From Dechloromonas sp. Dech2017 (lineage in GTDB: Bacteria; Pseudomonadota; Gammaproteobacteria; Burkholderiales; Rhodocyclaceae), in contig SSXW01000002.1 in assembly GCA_009469585.1 (NCBI GenBank), positions 187,001 to 251,000 on the forward strand: 64,000 nt of DNA, read 5' to 3'. Each line of letters starts with the position of its first letter. The first letter of the stretch is position 1. A program made the translations under genes and the position numbers. Under the pieces are notes generated by a model. That model was not told the DNA's origin and did not search any database. It worked only from the letters and a program-made list of their open reading frames with translations. This document shows positions 52,825 to 62,201 of the stretch, in pieces.

Positions 52825-53433
52825 ATGCCGACCGCCCTCGTCCTTCCCCTGGCCCTGATCGCCGCCTACCTGCTCGGCTCAGTTCCCTTCGCCATCGTCT
52901 CGTCCAAGCTCTTCGGGCTGGCCGACCCGCGCAGCTACGGCTCGGGCAACCCGGGCGCCACCAACGTGCTGCGCAGCGGCAACAAGAAGGCCGCACTGTT
53001 CACGCTGATCGGCGACGGGCTGAAAGGCTGGGCCGCCGTCTTCATCGCCCAGCAGGCCGGCCTTGGCAGCACGGCCGTCGGCCTGGTCGCCCTCGCCGTC
53101 TTCTTCGGCCACCTCTATCCGGTCTTCCTCAAGTTCAAGGGCGGCAAGGGCGTCGCCACCGCCGCCGGTGTCCTGCTCGCCCTCGACCCCCTGCTCGGCC
53201 TGGCCGTCGCCGCCACCTGGCTGTTCATGGCCTACGCCTTCCGCTACTCGTCGCTCGCCGCCGTAACGGCCGCCGCCGCGGCCCCGGTCATTTCGGTGCT
53301 GATGCACGGCGGCAACGGCCAGACCCTGGTCGTCGGCATCCTGGCCATGGCGCTGGTCGGCAAGCATTGGCAGAACATCCAGCGCCTGCTGGCCGGCCAG
53401 GAATCGAAGATCGGCAGCAAGAAAAAGGGCTGA
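52825..53433 (+). CDS. plsY: Acyl-phosphate glycerol-3-phosphate acyltransferase
   Basis: A 202-residue inner-membrane enzyme that acylates glycerol-3-phosphate with acyl-phosphate in phospholipid synthesis. The three cytoplasmic motifs are present: SGNPGATNVLRSG, GDGLKGW and KFKGGKGVATAAG. Five membrane spans are expected. It is divergent from folB, as often in proteobacteria. Confidence 0.94.
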   Translation: MPTALVLPLALIAAYLLGSVPFAIVSSKLFGLADPRSYGSGNPGATNVLRSGNKKAALFTLIGDGLKGWAAVFIAQQAGLGSTAVGLVALAVFFGHLYPVFLKFKGGKGVATAAGVLLALDPLLGLAVAATWLFMAYAFRYSSLAAVTAAAAAPVISVLMHGGNGQTLVVGILAMALVGKHWQNIQRLLAGQESKIGSKKKG

Positions 53434-53553
53434 TCCGCCCCGCGATAGCGCCCGCGCATGCCTGCCATGCAGGCAATTGATTGGCCTCGCCGCGGCCGGC
53501 GGCCTACACTGGCTTGGTCAGGCCAGCCCGGCCTGGATACCGAGGAGAGCGCC

Positions 53554-53646
53554 ATGATCAACCGCCTGATCGATCGCTGGTTCGACGAACTGGTCGCCGC
53601 CGAGCCCTACATCGACCTGCTCGCCACCCTGCCGGAAAATTACTGA
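53554..53646 (+). CDS. Possible 30-residue small protein
   Basis: ATG 53554 follows a very strong gaggaga ribosome binding site; the product (INRLIDRWFDELVAAEPYID, then LLATLPENY) is amphipathic. No known family. The ribosome binding site and coding-like composition support it, but the size leaves doubt. It is followed by a second tiny ORF. Confidence 0.4.
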   Translation: MINRLIDRWFDELVAAEPYIDLLATLPENY

Positions 53647-53675
53647 GCCGGCCGCCAGCCAGCCGAGGAGGTCAC

Positions 53676-53810
53676 GTGGGAAAGAAATGCTGCCAATCGC
53701 GGCCGCGCTGCAAGAACTGCCCGAAACGCCGGAAAAAGAAGATCGCGGCCAGCGGTGACGGCAAGTGCTGCGGTCAACGGCAAAAAACCGTCAAACTGGC
53801 AATCGGCTAG
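53676..53810 (+). CDS. Possible 44-residue Cys/Lys-rich small protein
   Basis: GTG 53676 is preceded by gaggagg. The product begins [20 protein letters not shown], with a Cys pattern CC..C..C that resembles small metal-binding CK.CP-type proteins. A second Cys pair (GKCCGQ) and the tail are encoded by a repeat copy. Its stop overlaps the tsaD stop by a few bases. It may form a small operon with the 30-residue ORF. Confidence 0.45.
   Translation: MGKKCCQSRPRCKNCPKRRKKKIAASGDGKCCGQRQKTVKLAIG
53767..53806 (+). repeat. Dispersed ~35-bp repeat, copy 10
   Basis: gctgcggtcaacggc, aaaaaa, ccgtcaaactggcaatcgg. It overlaps the 3' half of the small Cys-rich ORF and ends immediately before the tsaD stop; the tail is diverged. 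Confidence 0.65.
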
Positions 53811-54841
53811 GCGGCGTCGCCGGCCGCGATGTCCATCAGCGGCCAGCGCGGCTGCACGGCGAAGGCACCGGCCGGTTTGGCCGGCGTCCCGGCCTGCAGG
53901 CGCAGGCAGCCGGCCAGGGCGATCATGGCGCCGTTGTCGGTGCAGAATTCCAACTCCGGGTAATAGACGCGGAACCGCTTGCGCCGCGCCTCGTCGTCCA
54001 GCGTCGCCCGCAACTGGCGGTTGGCGCCGACGCCGCCGGCCACCACCAGCTGCTTGAGGCCGGTCTGCTTGATCGCCTTCAGCGACTTTTTCACCAGCAC
54101 CTCGACGATGGCCTCCTGGAAGGCACGCGCCGCGTCGGCCTTGAAGGCCTCGTCCACGGCGTCGCCCTGCTCGCGGACCAGCGTCAGCACCGCCGTCTTC
54201 AGCCCGGAAAAACTGAAATTCAGGTCGCCCGAATGCAGCATCGGTCGCGGCAGCGCGTACTTCCCGGGATCGCCCCGCTCGGCCAGCTTCGACAACAGTG
54301 CGCCGCCCGGGTAGGGCAGGCCGAGCAGCTTGGCGCTCTTGTCGAATGCCTCGCCGGCCGCGTCATCCAGCGTTTCGCCGAGCAGTTCGTAGCGACCGAC
54401 GCCGCTCACCCGCATCAGCTGCGTGTGGCCACCGGAAACGAGCAGCGCCACGAAGGGAAAGCTCGGCGGATCGCCCGACAGCAACGGCGACAGCAAATGC
54501 CCCTCGAGGTGATGCACCGGCATGGTCGGCTTGCCCATGGCCAAAGCCAGGGCCTCGGCGAAGGCGCAACCGACGAGCAGGGCGCCGGACAGGCCGGGGC
54601 CGCGCGTGTAGGCAACGGCATCGACGTCATCCAGCATCTTGCCAGCGCCAGCGAGGGCCTCGCGCAGCAAGGGCACGACGCGCCGGATGTGGTCGCGCGA
54701 AGCAAGCTCGGGCACCACGCCGCCGTACTCGGCATGCATCGCCACCTGCGAATGCAGGGCGTGCGACAGCAGGCCGGCGGCGCTGTCGTACAGCGCGATA
54801 CCGGTTTCGTCGCAGGAAGATTCAACGCCGAGAACTAACAT
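53807..54841 (-). CDS. tsaD: tRNA threonylcarbamoyladenosine synthase component TsaD
   Basis: A 344-residue ASKHA-fold protein that transfers threonylcarbamoyl to A37 of ANN-decoding tRNAs. N-terminal [18 protein letters not shown], the metal-binding His pair in [19 protein letters not shown], and [13 protein letters not shown] are all present. ATG 54841 matches the family start. It is divergent from rpsU, a conserved arrangement in proteobacteria. Confidence 0.96.
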   Translation of the reverse strand: MLVLGVESSCDETGIALYDSAAGLLSHALHSQVAMHAEYGGVVPELASRDHIRRVVPLLREALAGAGKMLDDVDAVAYTRGPGLSGALLVGCAFAEALALAMGKPTMPVHHLEGHLLSPLLSGDPPSFPFVALLVSGGHTQLMRVSGVGRYELLGETLDDAAGEAFDKSAKLLGLPYPGGALLSKLAERGDPGKYALPRPMLHSGDLNFSFSGLKTAVLTLVREQGDAVDEAFKADAARAFQEAIVEVLVKKSLKAIKQTGLKQLVVAGGVGANRQLRATLDDEARRKRFRVYYPELEFCTDNGAMIALAGCLRLQAGTPAKPAGAFAVQPRWPLMDIAAGDAA

Positions 54842-54933
54842 GGGCGCGGATTTTACCCCGGAAGCGGGCCAGCCGCAGCGCCGTGGCGGCAACCCAGGCA
54901 AACACCGGCGGCACACCAACCGGCATCCAACAC

Positions 54934-54962
54934 TGGAGATACTTCAATTTTTGCCTTATACT
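54934..54962 (+). promoter_or_regulatory. Probable promoter of the rpsU-dnaG-rpoD cluster
   Basis: TATACT at 54957-54962 with TGGAGA at 54934-54939 (17-bp spacing; four of six matches to the -35 consensus) lies 90 bp before rpsU in the region divergent from tsaD. A leader of about 80 nt would result. Confidence 0.5.
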
Positions 54963-55052
54963 GATCGGCTATCCGCAATCCAGCGGAAACAAAATTTGCG
55001 CGCCCTGCCCTTTACTTGACCGGCAGGCGCCTTACGGAAGGGGGTGATTTAT

Positions 55053-55265
55053 ATGCCGAGCATTCGCGTCAAGGAAAACGAGCCGTTCGAGGTTGCCATC
55101 CGCCGCTTCAAGCGTACGGTCGAAAAGACGGGCCTCCTGACCGAGCTGCGCGCCCGTGAGTTTTACGAAAAGCCCACGACCGAGCGCAAGCGCAAGGCTG
55201 CCGCCGCTGTCAAACGCCAGCACAAGCGCCTCCGTAGCCTGACCCTGCCGCCGAAACTGTTCTGA
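55053..55265 (+). CDS. rpsU: 30S ribosomal protein S21
   Basis: A 70-residue basic protein ([20 protein letters not shown], then [20 protein letters not shown]). It is part of the small-subunit platform needed for initiation at many mRNAs. ATG 55053 is preceded by ggaaggggg. It is the first gene of the macromolecular-synthesis cluster, with a terminator after it. Confidence 0.97.
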   Translation: MPSIRVKENEPFEVAIRRFKRTVEKTGLLTELRAREFYEKPTTERKRKAAAAVKRQHKRLRSLTLPPKLF

Positions 55266-55291
55266 TCCGGAACGTTTCGCCGCAAACGAAG

Positions 55292-55322
55292 AGCCGCCCG
55301 CCTCAACAGCCGGCGGCTTTTT
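55292..55322 (+). terminator. Terminator/attenuator after rpsU
   Basis: 7-bp GC stem agccgcc (55292-55298) with ggcggct (55312-55318) followed by a T run. It should limit read-through from the highly expressed rpsU to yqeY-dnaG-rpoD, as in other proteobacteria. Confidence 0.75.
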
Positions 55323-55350
55323 ACTTTACCCCTCACTCACCTTCCCGACC

Positions 55351-55797
55351 ATGACCCTCAAAGCACGTATCACCGAAGACATGAAAACGGCCATGAAGGC
55401 CAAGGATGCCGGCAGGCTGGGCGCCATCCGCCTGCTGCTCGCCGCCATCAAGCAGAAGGAAGTCGATGAGCGCGTCGAACTCGACGACGCTGCCGTCACC
55501 GCCGTCATCGAAAAACTGACCAAGCAGCGCAAGGACAGCGTCAGCCAGTACGAGGCCGCCGGCCGCCAGGACCTGGCCGATGCCGAGAAGGCCGAAATCG
55601 CCATCCTCGCCGCCTACCTGCCGGAAAAGATGAGCAGCGCCGAAACCGCCGCCGCCGTCGCCGCCGCGGTGGCCGAGACCGGCGCCAAGGGTCAGGCCGA
55701 CATGGGCAAGCTGATGGCCGTCCTCAAGCCCCGCCTGGCCGGCAAGGCCGACATGGGCGAGGTGTCGAAGCTGGTCAAATCAGCCCTGGCAGGCTGA
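55351..55797 (+). CDS. yqeY: GatB/YqeY domain protein
   Basis: A 148-residue helical protein (ITEDMKTAMKAKDAGRLGAI, then AYLPEKMSSAE, then DMGKLMAVLKPRLAGKADMG). The C-terminal domain resembles that of GatB, and stand-alone YqeY may bind tRNA; its function is unproven. It commonly lies between rpsU and dnaG. Confidence 0.9.
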   Translation: MTLKARITEDMKTAMKAKDAGRLGAIRLLLAAIKQKEVDERVELDDAAVTAVIEKLTKQRKDSVSQYEAAGRQDLADAEKAEIAILAAYLPEKMSSAETAAAVAAAVAETGAKGQADMGKLMAVLKPRLAGKADMGEVSKLVKSALAG

Positions 55798-55808
55798 TTA
55801 GTTACCTG

Positions 55809-55858
55809 GGATCGAGGATCGAGTTGCCTAGGAAATGCCCCCACTCGGTCCTCGATCC
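55809..55858. repeat. Large inverted repeat upstream of dnaG
   Basis: Arms 55809-55823 (ggatcgaggatcgag) and 55844-55858 (ctcggtcctcgatcc) pair over 15 bp with one mismatch, loop 20 nt. The gatcctaa element recurs at 55868. It ends 18 bp before the dnaG ATG, so the hairpin could affect dnaG translation or read-through. Confidence 0.7.
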
Positions 55859-55876
55859 TAACAGCTCGATCCTAAA

Positions 55877-57613
55877 ATGATCCCCGAGTCCTTCATCCAG
55901 GATCTGCTGGCCCGGGTCGACATCGTCGATCTGGTGGACAGCTACGTGCCACTGAAGAAGGCCGGCGCCAACTACGCCGCCTGCTGCCCCTTCCACAACG
56001 AGAAATCGCCGTCCTTCACGGTCAGCCCGACCAAGCAGTTCTACCACTGCTTCGGCTGCGGCGCGCACGGCACGGCGATCAGCTTCGTCATGGAATACCA
56101 GGGCCTGGGCTTCGTCGATGCCGTCAAGGACCTGGCCAGCCGCGCTGGCATGACGGTACCGGAAAGCGAGGGGCGCGGCTTCCGCGACGAGAAGCCCGGC
56201 CAGACGCGGACGCTGATCGAGGTCATGGCCCGCGCCGCCCAGTACTACAAGGACCAGCTGAAAAAGTCGCCGCGTGCCATAGACTACTGCAAGAGGCGCG
56301 GCCTGACCGGCGAGATCGCCGCCCGCTACGGCATGGGCTACGCCCCTGACGGCTGGCAGAACCTGCAGGAAATCTTTGCCGACTACAACGCCGATGAACT
56401 GAAAGTCGCCGGCCTGGTCATTGAAAACGAATCGGGCCGCCGCTACGACCGCTTCCGCGACCGGCTGATGATCCCGATCATCAACCCCAAGGGCGAGATC
56501 ATCGCCTTCGGCGGCCGGATCATCGACCAGGGCGAGCCGAAATACCTCAATTCGCCGGAAACCCCGCTCTTCGAGAAGGGCCGCGAGCTGTTCGGCCTGC
56601 CCCAGGCCCGCCAGGCCCTGCGCGAAACCGACACGGCCATCGTCACCGAGGGCTACATGGACGTCATCGCCCTGGCCCAGAACGGCGTCGGCAACGCCGT
56701 GGCGACGCTCGGCACGGCAACCACGGCGACCCACGTGCAGAAGCTGCTGCGCCAGGTCGACCGCGTCGTTTTCTGCTTCGATGGCGACAACGCCGGCCGC
56801 AAGGCAGCCTGGCGGGCGCTGGAAAATTCGCTGGAAGCGCTGGCCGACAACAAGCGCCTGGCCTTCATCTTCCTGCCACCCGAACACGACCCGGACAGCT
56901 ACATCCGCGAATTCGGCAAGGAGCAGTTCGACCGCCAGGTCGCCCAGGCCATGCCGCTGTCCGACTTCCTGCTGCGCGAACTGGCCCAGCGCTGCGACCT
57001 GACCAGTTCGGAAGGCAAGGCACAGCTGATCTACGAGGCCAAGCCGCTACTCCTGAAACTGCCGACGCCACTGCTCCGCCTGCAGCTGGTCAAACGCCTG
57101 GCCGAGGCGAGCGGCTTCGCCCAAGCCGAGGTCGAGCGCCTGTGCGAACTCAAGTCCTACACTCCGGCCGCCCCGCCCCGGGCCAGGCGCACCGCCCCAT
57201 CGCTGACCCGCAACCTGTTGCGCATCGTGCTGCACAAGCCGCAACTGGCCGCCCAGTTGCCGACCTCACTACTCCCCGACACCGCCGAGCGCCCAGCCCT
57301 GCTCCGCCTGCACCAGCTGGTCACGGCCAATCGCGACACCGCCAGCTACGCGCTGCTGCGCGAACAACTGCGCGGACTGCCCGAGGAAAGCATCATCGAA
57401 AGCGCCGCCTCGGAACTTCTCAGCCTGCCGTTTGACGAAGATGAGGCGGATACCGAATTCCGCGACACGCTGGAAAAACTCCAGGAGGGCGACGAAAAAA
57501 GGGCCTTCGACGCGTTGCAGGCCAAGGCCCAGCAATTCGGCGTGGCAGGCCTGAGCGCCGCCGAGAAGGAGGCCTATATTCGGTTCTTGGCGGCCCGCTC
57601 AAAACGCAGCTAA
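55877..57613 (+). CDS. dnaG: DNA primase
   Basis: A 578-residue primase. CHC2 zinc finger (CCPFHNEKSPSF, then YHCFGCGAHG) at about residues 38-68. Toprim domain with VTEGYMDVIALAQNG and FCFDGDNAGRKA at about 255-315. C-terminal DnaB-binding region (about 430-575). It synthesises RNA primers for replication. No clear ribosome binding site lies close to the ATG, and the hairpin just upstream may regulate translation. Confidence 0.96.
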   Translation: MIPESFIQDLLARVDIVDLVDSYVPLKKAGANYAACCPFHNEKSPSFTVSPTKQFYHCFGCGAHGTAISFVMEYQGLGFVDAVKDLASRAGMTVPESEGRGFRDEKPGQTRTLIEVMARAAQYYKDQLKKSPRAIDYCKRRGLTGEIAARYGMGYAPDGWQNLQEIFADYNADELKVAGLVIENESGRRYDRFRDRLMIPIINPKGEIIAFGGRIIDQGEPKYLNSPETPLFEKGRELFGLPQARQALRETDTAIVTEGYMDVIALAQNGVGNAVATLGTATTATHVQKLLRQVDRVVFCFDGDNAGRKAAWRALENSLEALADNKRLAFIFLPPEHDPDSYIREFGKEQFDRQVAQAMPLSDFLLRELAQRCDLTSSEGKAQLIYEAKPLLLKLPTPLLRLQLVKRLAEASGFAQAEVERLCELKSYTPAAPPRARRTAPSLTRNLLRIVLHKPQLAAQLPTSLLPDTAERPALLRLHQLVTANRDTASYALLREQLRGLPEESIIESAASELLSLPFDEDEADTEFRDTLEKLQEGDEKRAFDALQAKAQQFGVAGLSAAEKEAYIRFLAARSKRS

Positions 57614-57617
57614 GTTG

Positions 57618-57626
57618 TGGTAAAAT
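57618..57626 (+). promoter_or_regulatory. Extended -10 element upstream of rpoD
   Basis: TGGTAAAAT (TGn plus TAAAAT at 57621-57626) lies in the 46-bp dnaG-rpoD gap, 34 bp before the rpoD ATG, and no good -35 is seen. It may give rpoD its own promoter. Confidence 0.4.
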
Positions 57627-57659
57627 CTACGGTTTTCTCGAATTCTATGGATCGTGTTC

Positions 57660-59645
<1,986 letters not shown>

Positions 59646-59652
59646 TTTTCCC

Positions 59653-59729
59653 GGGCCTGTAGCTCAGTTGGTTAGAGCAGAGGACTCATAATCCTTTGGT
59701 CCACGGTTCAAGTCCGTGCGGGCCCACCA
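59653..59729 (+). tRNA. tRNA with CAU anticodon (Met or Ile2)
   Basis: A 77-nt cloverleaf with encoded CCA. The acceptor stem gggcctg/cgggccc has one T-G pair. The D-arm is agctcagttggttagagc; the anticodon loop is ctcataa with CAU; the T-arm is cacggttcaagtccgtg. The CAU anticodon could decode Met, or Ile (AUA) if modified to lysidine by TilS. The aatc-TTGGTC-type variable region and ttcaagtcc T-loop resemble Ile2 tRNAs, but this is not decisive. It lies 8 bp after rpoD. Confidence 0.95.
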
Positions 59730-59843
59730 GTTTCATCGAGCACCCCGCCCCGGCCGTCGCCGGGGCGGATGCAGCAAGCAGCACCATAACCCGGGTAGGC
59801 AACAGCACCCGTTTCCATCATCCACCTTCGCAAAGGATTGCCC

Positions 59844-60098
59844 ATGCATACCGCACCGGTTTTCGAGTACCTCAAGAAACACGGCCAATTGCTGGATCTG
59901 GAAATCGCAGCAGCGACCGGCATCTCCATCCAGGACGTTCGCGCCTCGCTGTCGGAATTGTCGGCAAAGGGCGAGATTTCCCGCTGCAGCGTGACGACAT
60001 TCAAGGACGGCAAGCCGATCGAGAGCTTCCAGTGCCGTCTTTCCGGCTATTTCCCGCGCCCGGCACCGGGCAGGAAGCCCGCCTCGCACTCGAAATAA
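59844..60098 (+). CDS. Small winged-helix-like hypothetical protein
   Basis: An 84-residue protein. Residues 5-50 (FEYLKKHGQLLDLEIAAATG, then SIQDVRASLSELSAKGEI) look like a winged HTH DNA-binding fold with a short basic tail. ATG 59844 has aaagga upstream. No operon partner. The regulatory role is unknown. Confidence 0.6.
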   Translation: MHTAPVFEYLKKHGQLLDLEIAAATGISIQDVRASLSELSAKGEISRCSVTTFKDGKPIESFQCRLSGYFPRPAPGRKPASHSK

Positions 60099-60271
60099 CG
60101 CGCGCTGCATCGTGCAGGGCTGAGCACGGACTACAAGCGTCCGCCTACGTTTTTCGGCACGGCCTGAAGCGCGTCGACGCGCGCCTGCCGCAAGCCGATC
60201 CACCATCCCGGCCGCTTCCGCCGGGATCAGGGCCGGGCCCTACCGGCCGCCGCGGATAGCCGCCGCCCCGG

Positions 60272-61096
60272 CTATTTCGCCATCAGCTGATCGTAAACCG
60301 CCGTCGCCACGGCTGCCAGCTCGCCCTTGGGCACGGCCGCCGACAGCGCGTAACCGAACCGCCCGTCGACCCAGTAGAAGACATTGACCTGGCCTTCGCT
60401 GGCGAAGCGGAAACCGGTCGCCGGCTGCCCTGCCCCTTCGGTCGTCACGTACAGCGTCAGGCGCTGGCCGCTGGCCGCCTGGTACATGAACTGGGCGACC
60501 GGGCCGCGGTTGCCGGGCAGCAGGCGCCCGCCGACCAGTTCGTAGCCGACGGCGCCCAGGCGCGGCACGCTGACCGGCGTGCCGAGACGCTTGGACAGCC
60601 ACTTGACCAGCGCCTCTTCCTGGTCGGCGCCGATTTCCACCGGCCGCCGGACATCCGGCGCGTAGACGACGTGGGCGATTGCCGCCTGACGCGGCAACGG
60701 GACGAGCCCGGCCAGTTCGGACGCCCCTTGGTAGTGGCCGTGGCCGACCCAGCCGGCGACGCCGCCCAGAGCGGCGATCAGCACGCCGGCAGCCAGCCGC
60801 TGCAGCATCCAGGATTGCGAATTGGGCCGATTTTTGCCGTCGACCGCAGCGATCGCGCCTCGCTTCGTCGCCGCCGGCGGCTCGGCCAGTTGTGCCAAGG
60901 CAGCGGGCAGCGGCTCGTCGAGGACCGGGTCGAACAAGGCCTTGAGCGCCGCCTTGTGGGCGCGCCAGGCTTCGACGCGCTCAAGGTCGCCGGGGTGAAC
61001 CGCCAGCCAGGCCTCGACGTCGCAACGGCGGGACGGGGTCAACGCCTCGTCGACGTAGGCGTGCAGTTCGTCTTCGGTGACGGGAAGCAGGCTCAT
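60272..61096 (-). CDS. Membrane anti-sigma factor with repeat-encoded linker
   Basis: A 274-residue protein. The cytoplasmic N-terminus (about 1-75: VTEDELHAYVDEALTPSRRC) has the look of an anti-sigma domain. It is followed by a linker at about 82-95 ([15 protein letters not shown]), one TM helix (about 100-118), and a periplasmic domain (VYAPDVRRPVEIGADQEEAL, then VSVPRLGAVGYELVGGRLLP). The linker is encoded by a dispersed-repeat copy. It overlaps the ECF sigma gene by 4 bp. Confidence 0.82.
   Translation of the reverse strand: MSLLPVTEDELHAYVDEALTPSRRCDVEAWLAVHPGDLERVEAWRAHKAALKALFDPVLDEPLPAALAQLAEPPAATKRGAIAAVDGKNRPNSQSWMLQRLAAGVLIAALGGVAGWVGHGHYQGASELAGLVPLPRQAAIAHVVYAPDVRRPVEIGADQEEALVKWLSKRLGTPVSVPRLGAVGYELVGGRLLPGNRGPVAQFMYQAASGQRLTLYVTTEGAGQPATGFRFASEGQVNVFYWVDGRFGYALSAAVPKGELAAVATAVYDQLMAK
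60816..60851 (-). repeat. Dispersed ~35-bp repeat, copy 11 (inside anti-sigma gene)
   Basis: Minus strand: gctgcggtcgacggc, aaaaatcggcccaattcgcaa. It encodes AVDGKNRPNSQS just before the transmembrane helix, in the same reading frame as in the MFS gene. Confidence 0.7.
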
Positions 61097-61593
61097 CGCA
61101 CCACCCTCAAATTGGCCGAGCGCGGCCGGCCATTCATGATCCGGCGCAGGCTCTCTCGCCCCCGCGACAACCGCGACATCACGGTACCGAGCGGGATGCC
61201 CAGTGTCTCGGCAACTTCCGCGTAACTCATGTCGTCGAGGGCGACGAGGAGCAGCACGGCACGCTGCTCCTCGGGCAACTGGTCGAGCGCGGCGGCGAGG
61301 TCGTTCACTTCCAGCCGGTCGGACTGGGTCGGCCGGGCGGAGACCTCGCTCAAATCCTCGTCCAGATCCTGGGTGGCCAGCGTCGGCCGGCGCAACTGGT
61401 CGACCCGCAGGTTGTGCATGATGCCGAACAGCCAGACGCGCAGATTGCTCCCCGGCCGCCATTGCGAGAAACGGCTCCAGGCGCGCTCCAAGGTATCCTG
61501 CACGAGGTCGTCGGCGGCCGCGCGATCGCCCAGCATGGCCCGCGCGTAGCGACGCAGGCGAGGCATCTCGGCGAGGATGGCGCGGCTGTCCAC
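61093..61593 (-). CDS. ECF-family RNA polymerase sigma factor
   Basis: A 166-residue sigma factor. Sigma-2 (LRRYARAMLGDRAAADDLVQ, then LFGIMHNLRVDQLRR) and sigma-4 (LDQLPEEQRAVLLLVALDDM, then YAEVAETLGIPLGTVMSRLS) are complete. GTG 61593 matches the family start, but its ribosome binding site and promoter region are occupied by a 161-bp MITE that begins 6 bp upstream. Controlled by the membrane anti-sigma factor encoded downstream. Confidence 0.88.
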   Translation of the reverse strand: MDSRAILAEMPRLRRYARAMLGDRAAADDLVQDTLERAWSRFSQWRPGSNLRVWLFGIMHNLRVDQLRRPTLATQDLDEDLSEVSARPTQSDRLEVNDLAAALDQLPEEQRAVLLLVALDDMSYAEVAETLGIPLGTVMSRLSRGRESLRRIMNGRPRSANLRVVR

Positions 61594-61598
61594 GGGTC

Positions 61599-61759
61599 AG
61601 AGCCTGTGAATTATTTGGACGCGCCCGAGCAAGGTGTCCAGGCGAGCCCGATCAAGGCGCCAAGCACAGCCATAGCTCGGGCTATGGCGAGCATTGGCAA
61701 CGCCGAGCGGGCTGGTCTGGGCGCCGGGAGCGGGCGTGAACAAATATTTCACAGGCGCT
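61599..61759. mobile_element. 161-bp foldback MITE-like element
   Basis: 29-bp terminal inverted repeats (61599-61627 and 61731-61759) match at 24 of 29 positions and contain the core gcctgtgaa.tatttg. Internal arms also pair imperfectly, and the centre is a 7-bp hairpin (gccatag/ctatggc, 61669-61688). There is no coding capacity. It lies exactly between the ECF sigma start and the stop codon of the COG4315 gene, whose TGA begins at the last base. The parent transposase is not in the window. Confidence 0.7.
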
Positions 61760-62145
61760 CAGGGCTGGGCGACGCGCCAGACCTTGTTGAAGCCGTCGCC
61801 GGTGCGCTCGCCGGGCTTGCTGTCCTTGGACCAGAAGTACAGCGGCTTGCCCTTGAAAGCCCACTGCTTGCGGCCGTCGTCGCGCACGACCAGGCTGTAG
61901 TCGCCGCTCGCCGCGTCGTCCGGGCCGGCCAGCAGCGGCGGCCAGTTGACGGCGCAGGGGCCGTTGCAGACGCTCCTACCGCTGCCGGCGGCGTCCTTGT
62001 CGAAGGTGTACAGCGTCATGCCGTTGCTGCCGGTCAGCACGTCGCCGGACAGCATGGCCGGCGCCGCCGGGCGCGCGCCATAACCGGAACAGGCGGCAAG
62101 ACTGGCAGCCGCAATCAGCGCGAAAAACAGGGGGGTCGGTTTCAT
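61759..62145 (-). CDS. COG4315 small lipoprotein with repeated predicted-lipoprotein motif
   Basis: A 128-residue lipoprotein. The lipobox LAAC sits at about residue 18. Two copies of the family motif are seen: LTGSNGMTLYTFDKDAAGSG and WAFKGKPLYFWSKDSKPGE. A Cys pair lies in VCNGPCAVNWPPLLAG. The function is unknown. ATG 62145 has ggag 6 nt upstream. It lies upstream of the ECF sigma gene in the same direction, so the three may once have formed an operon now interrupted by the MITE. Confidence 0.82.
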   Translation of the reverse strand: MKPTPLFFALIAAASLAACSGYGARPAAPAMLSGDVLTGSNGMTLYTFDKDAAGSGRSVCNGPCAVNWPPLLAGPDDAASGDYSLVVRDDGRKQWAFKGKPLYFWSKDSKPGERTGDGFNKVWRVAQP

Positions 62146-62201
62146 GGTCATCTCCACAGGTTGAGGGGCCTACACCTGCGTATACGAAAAGCACCGGCCA
62201 T

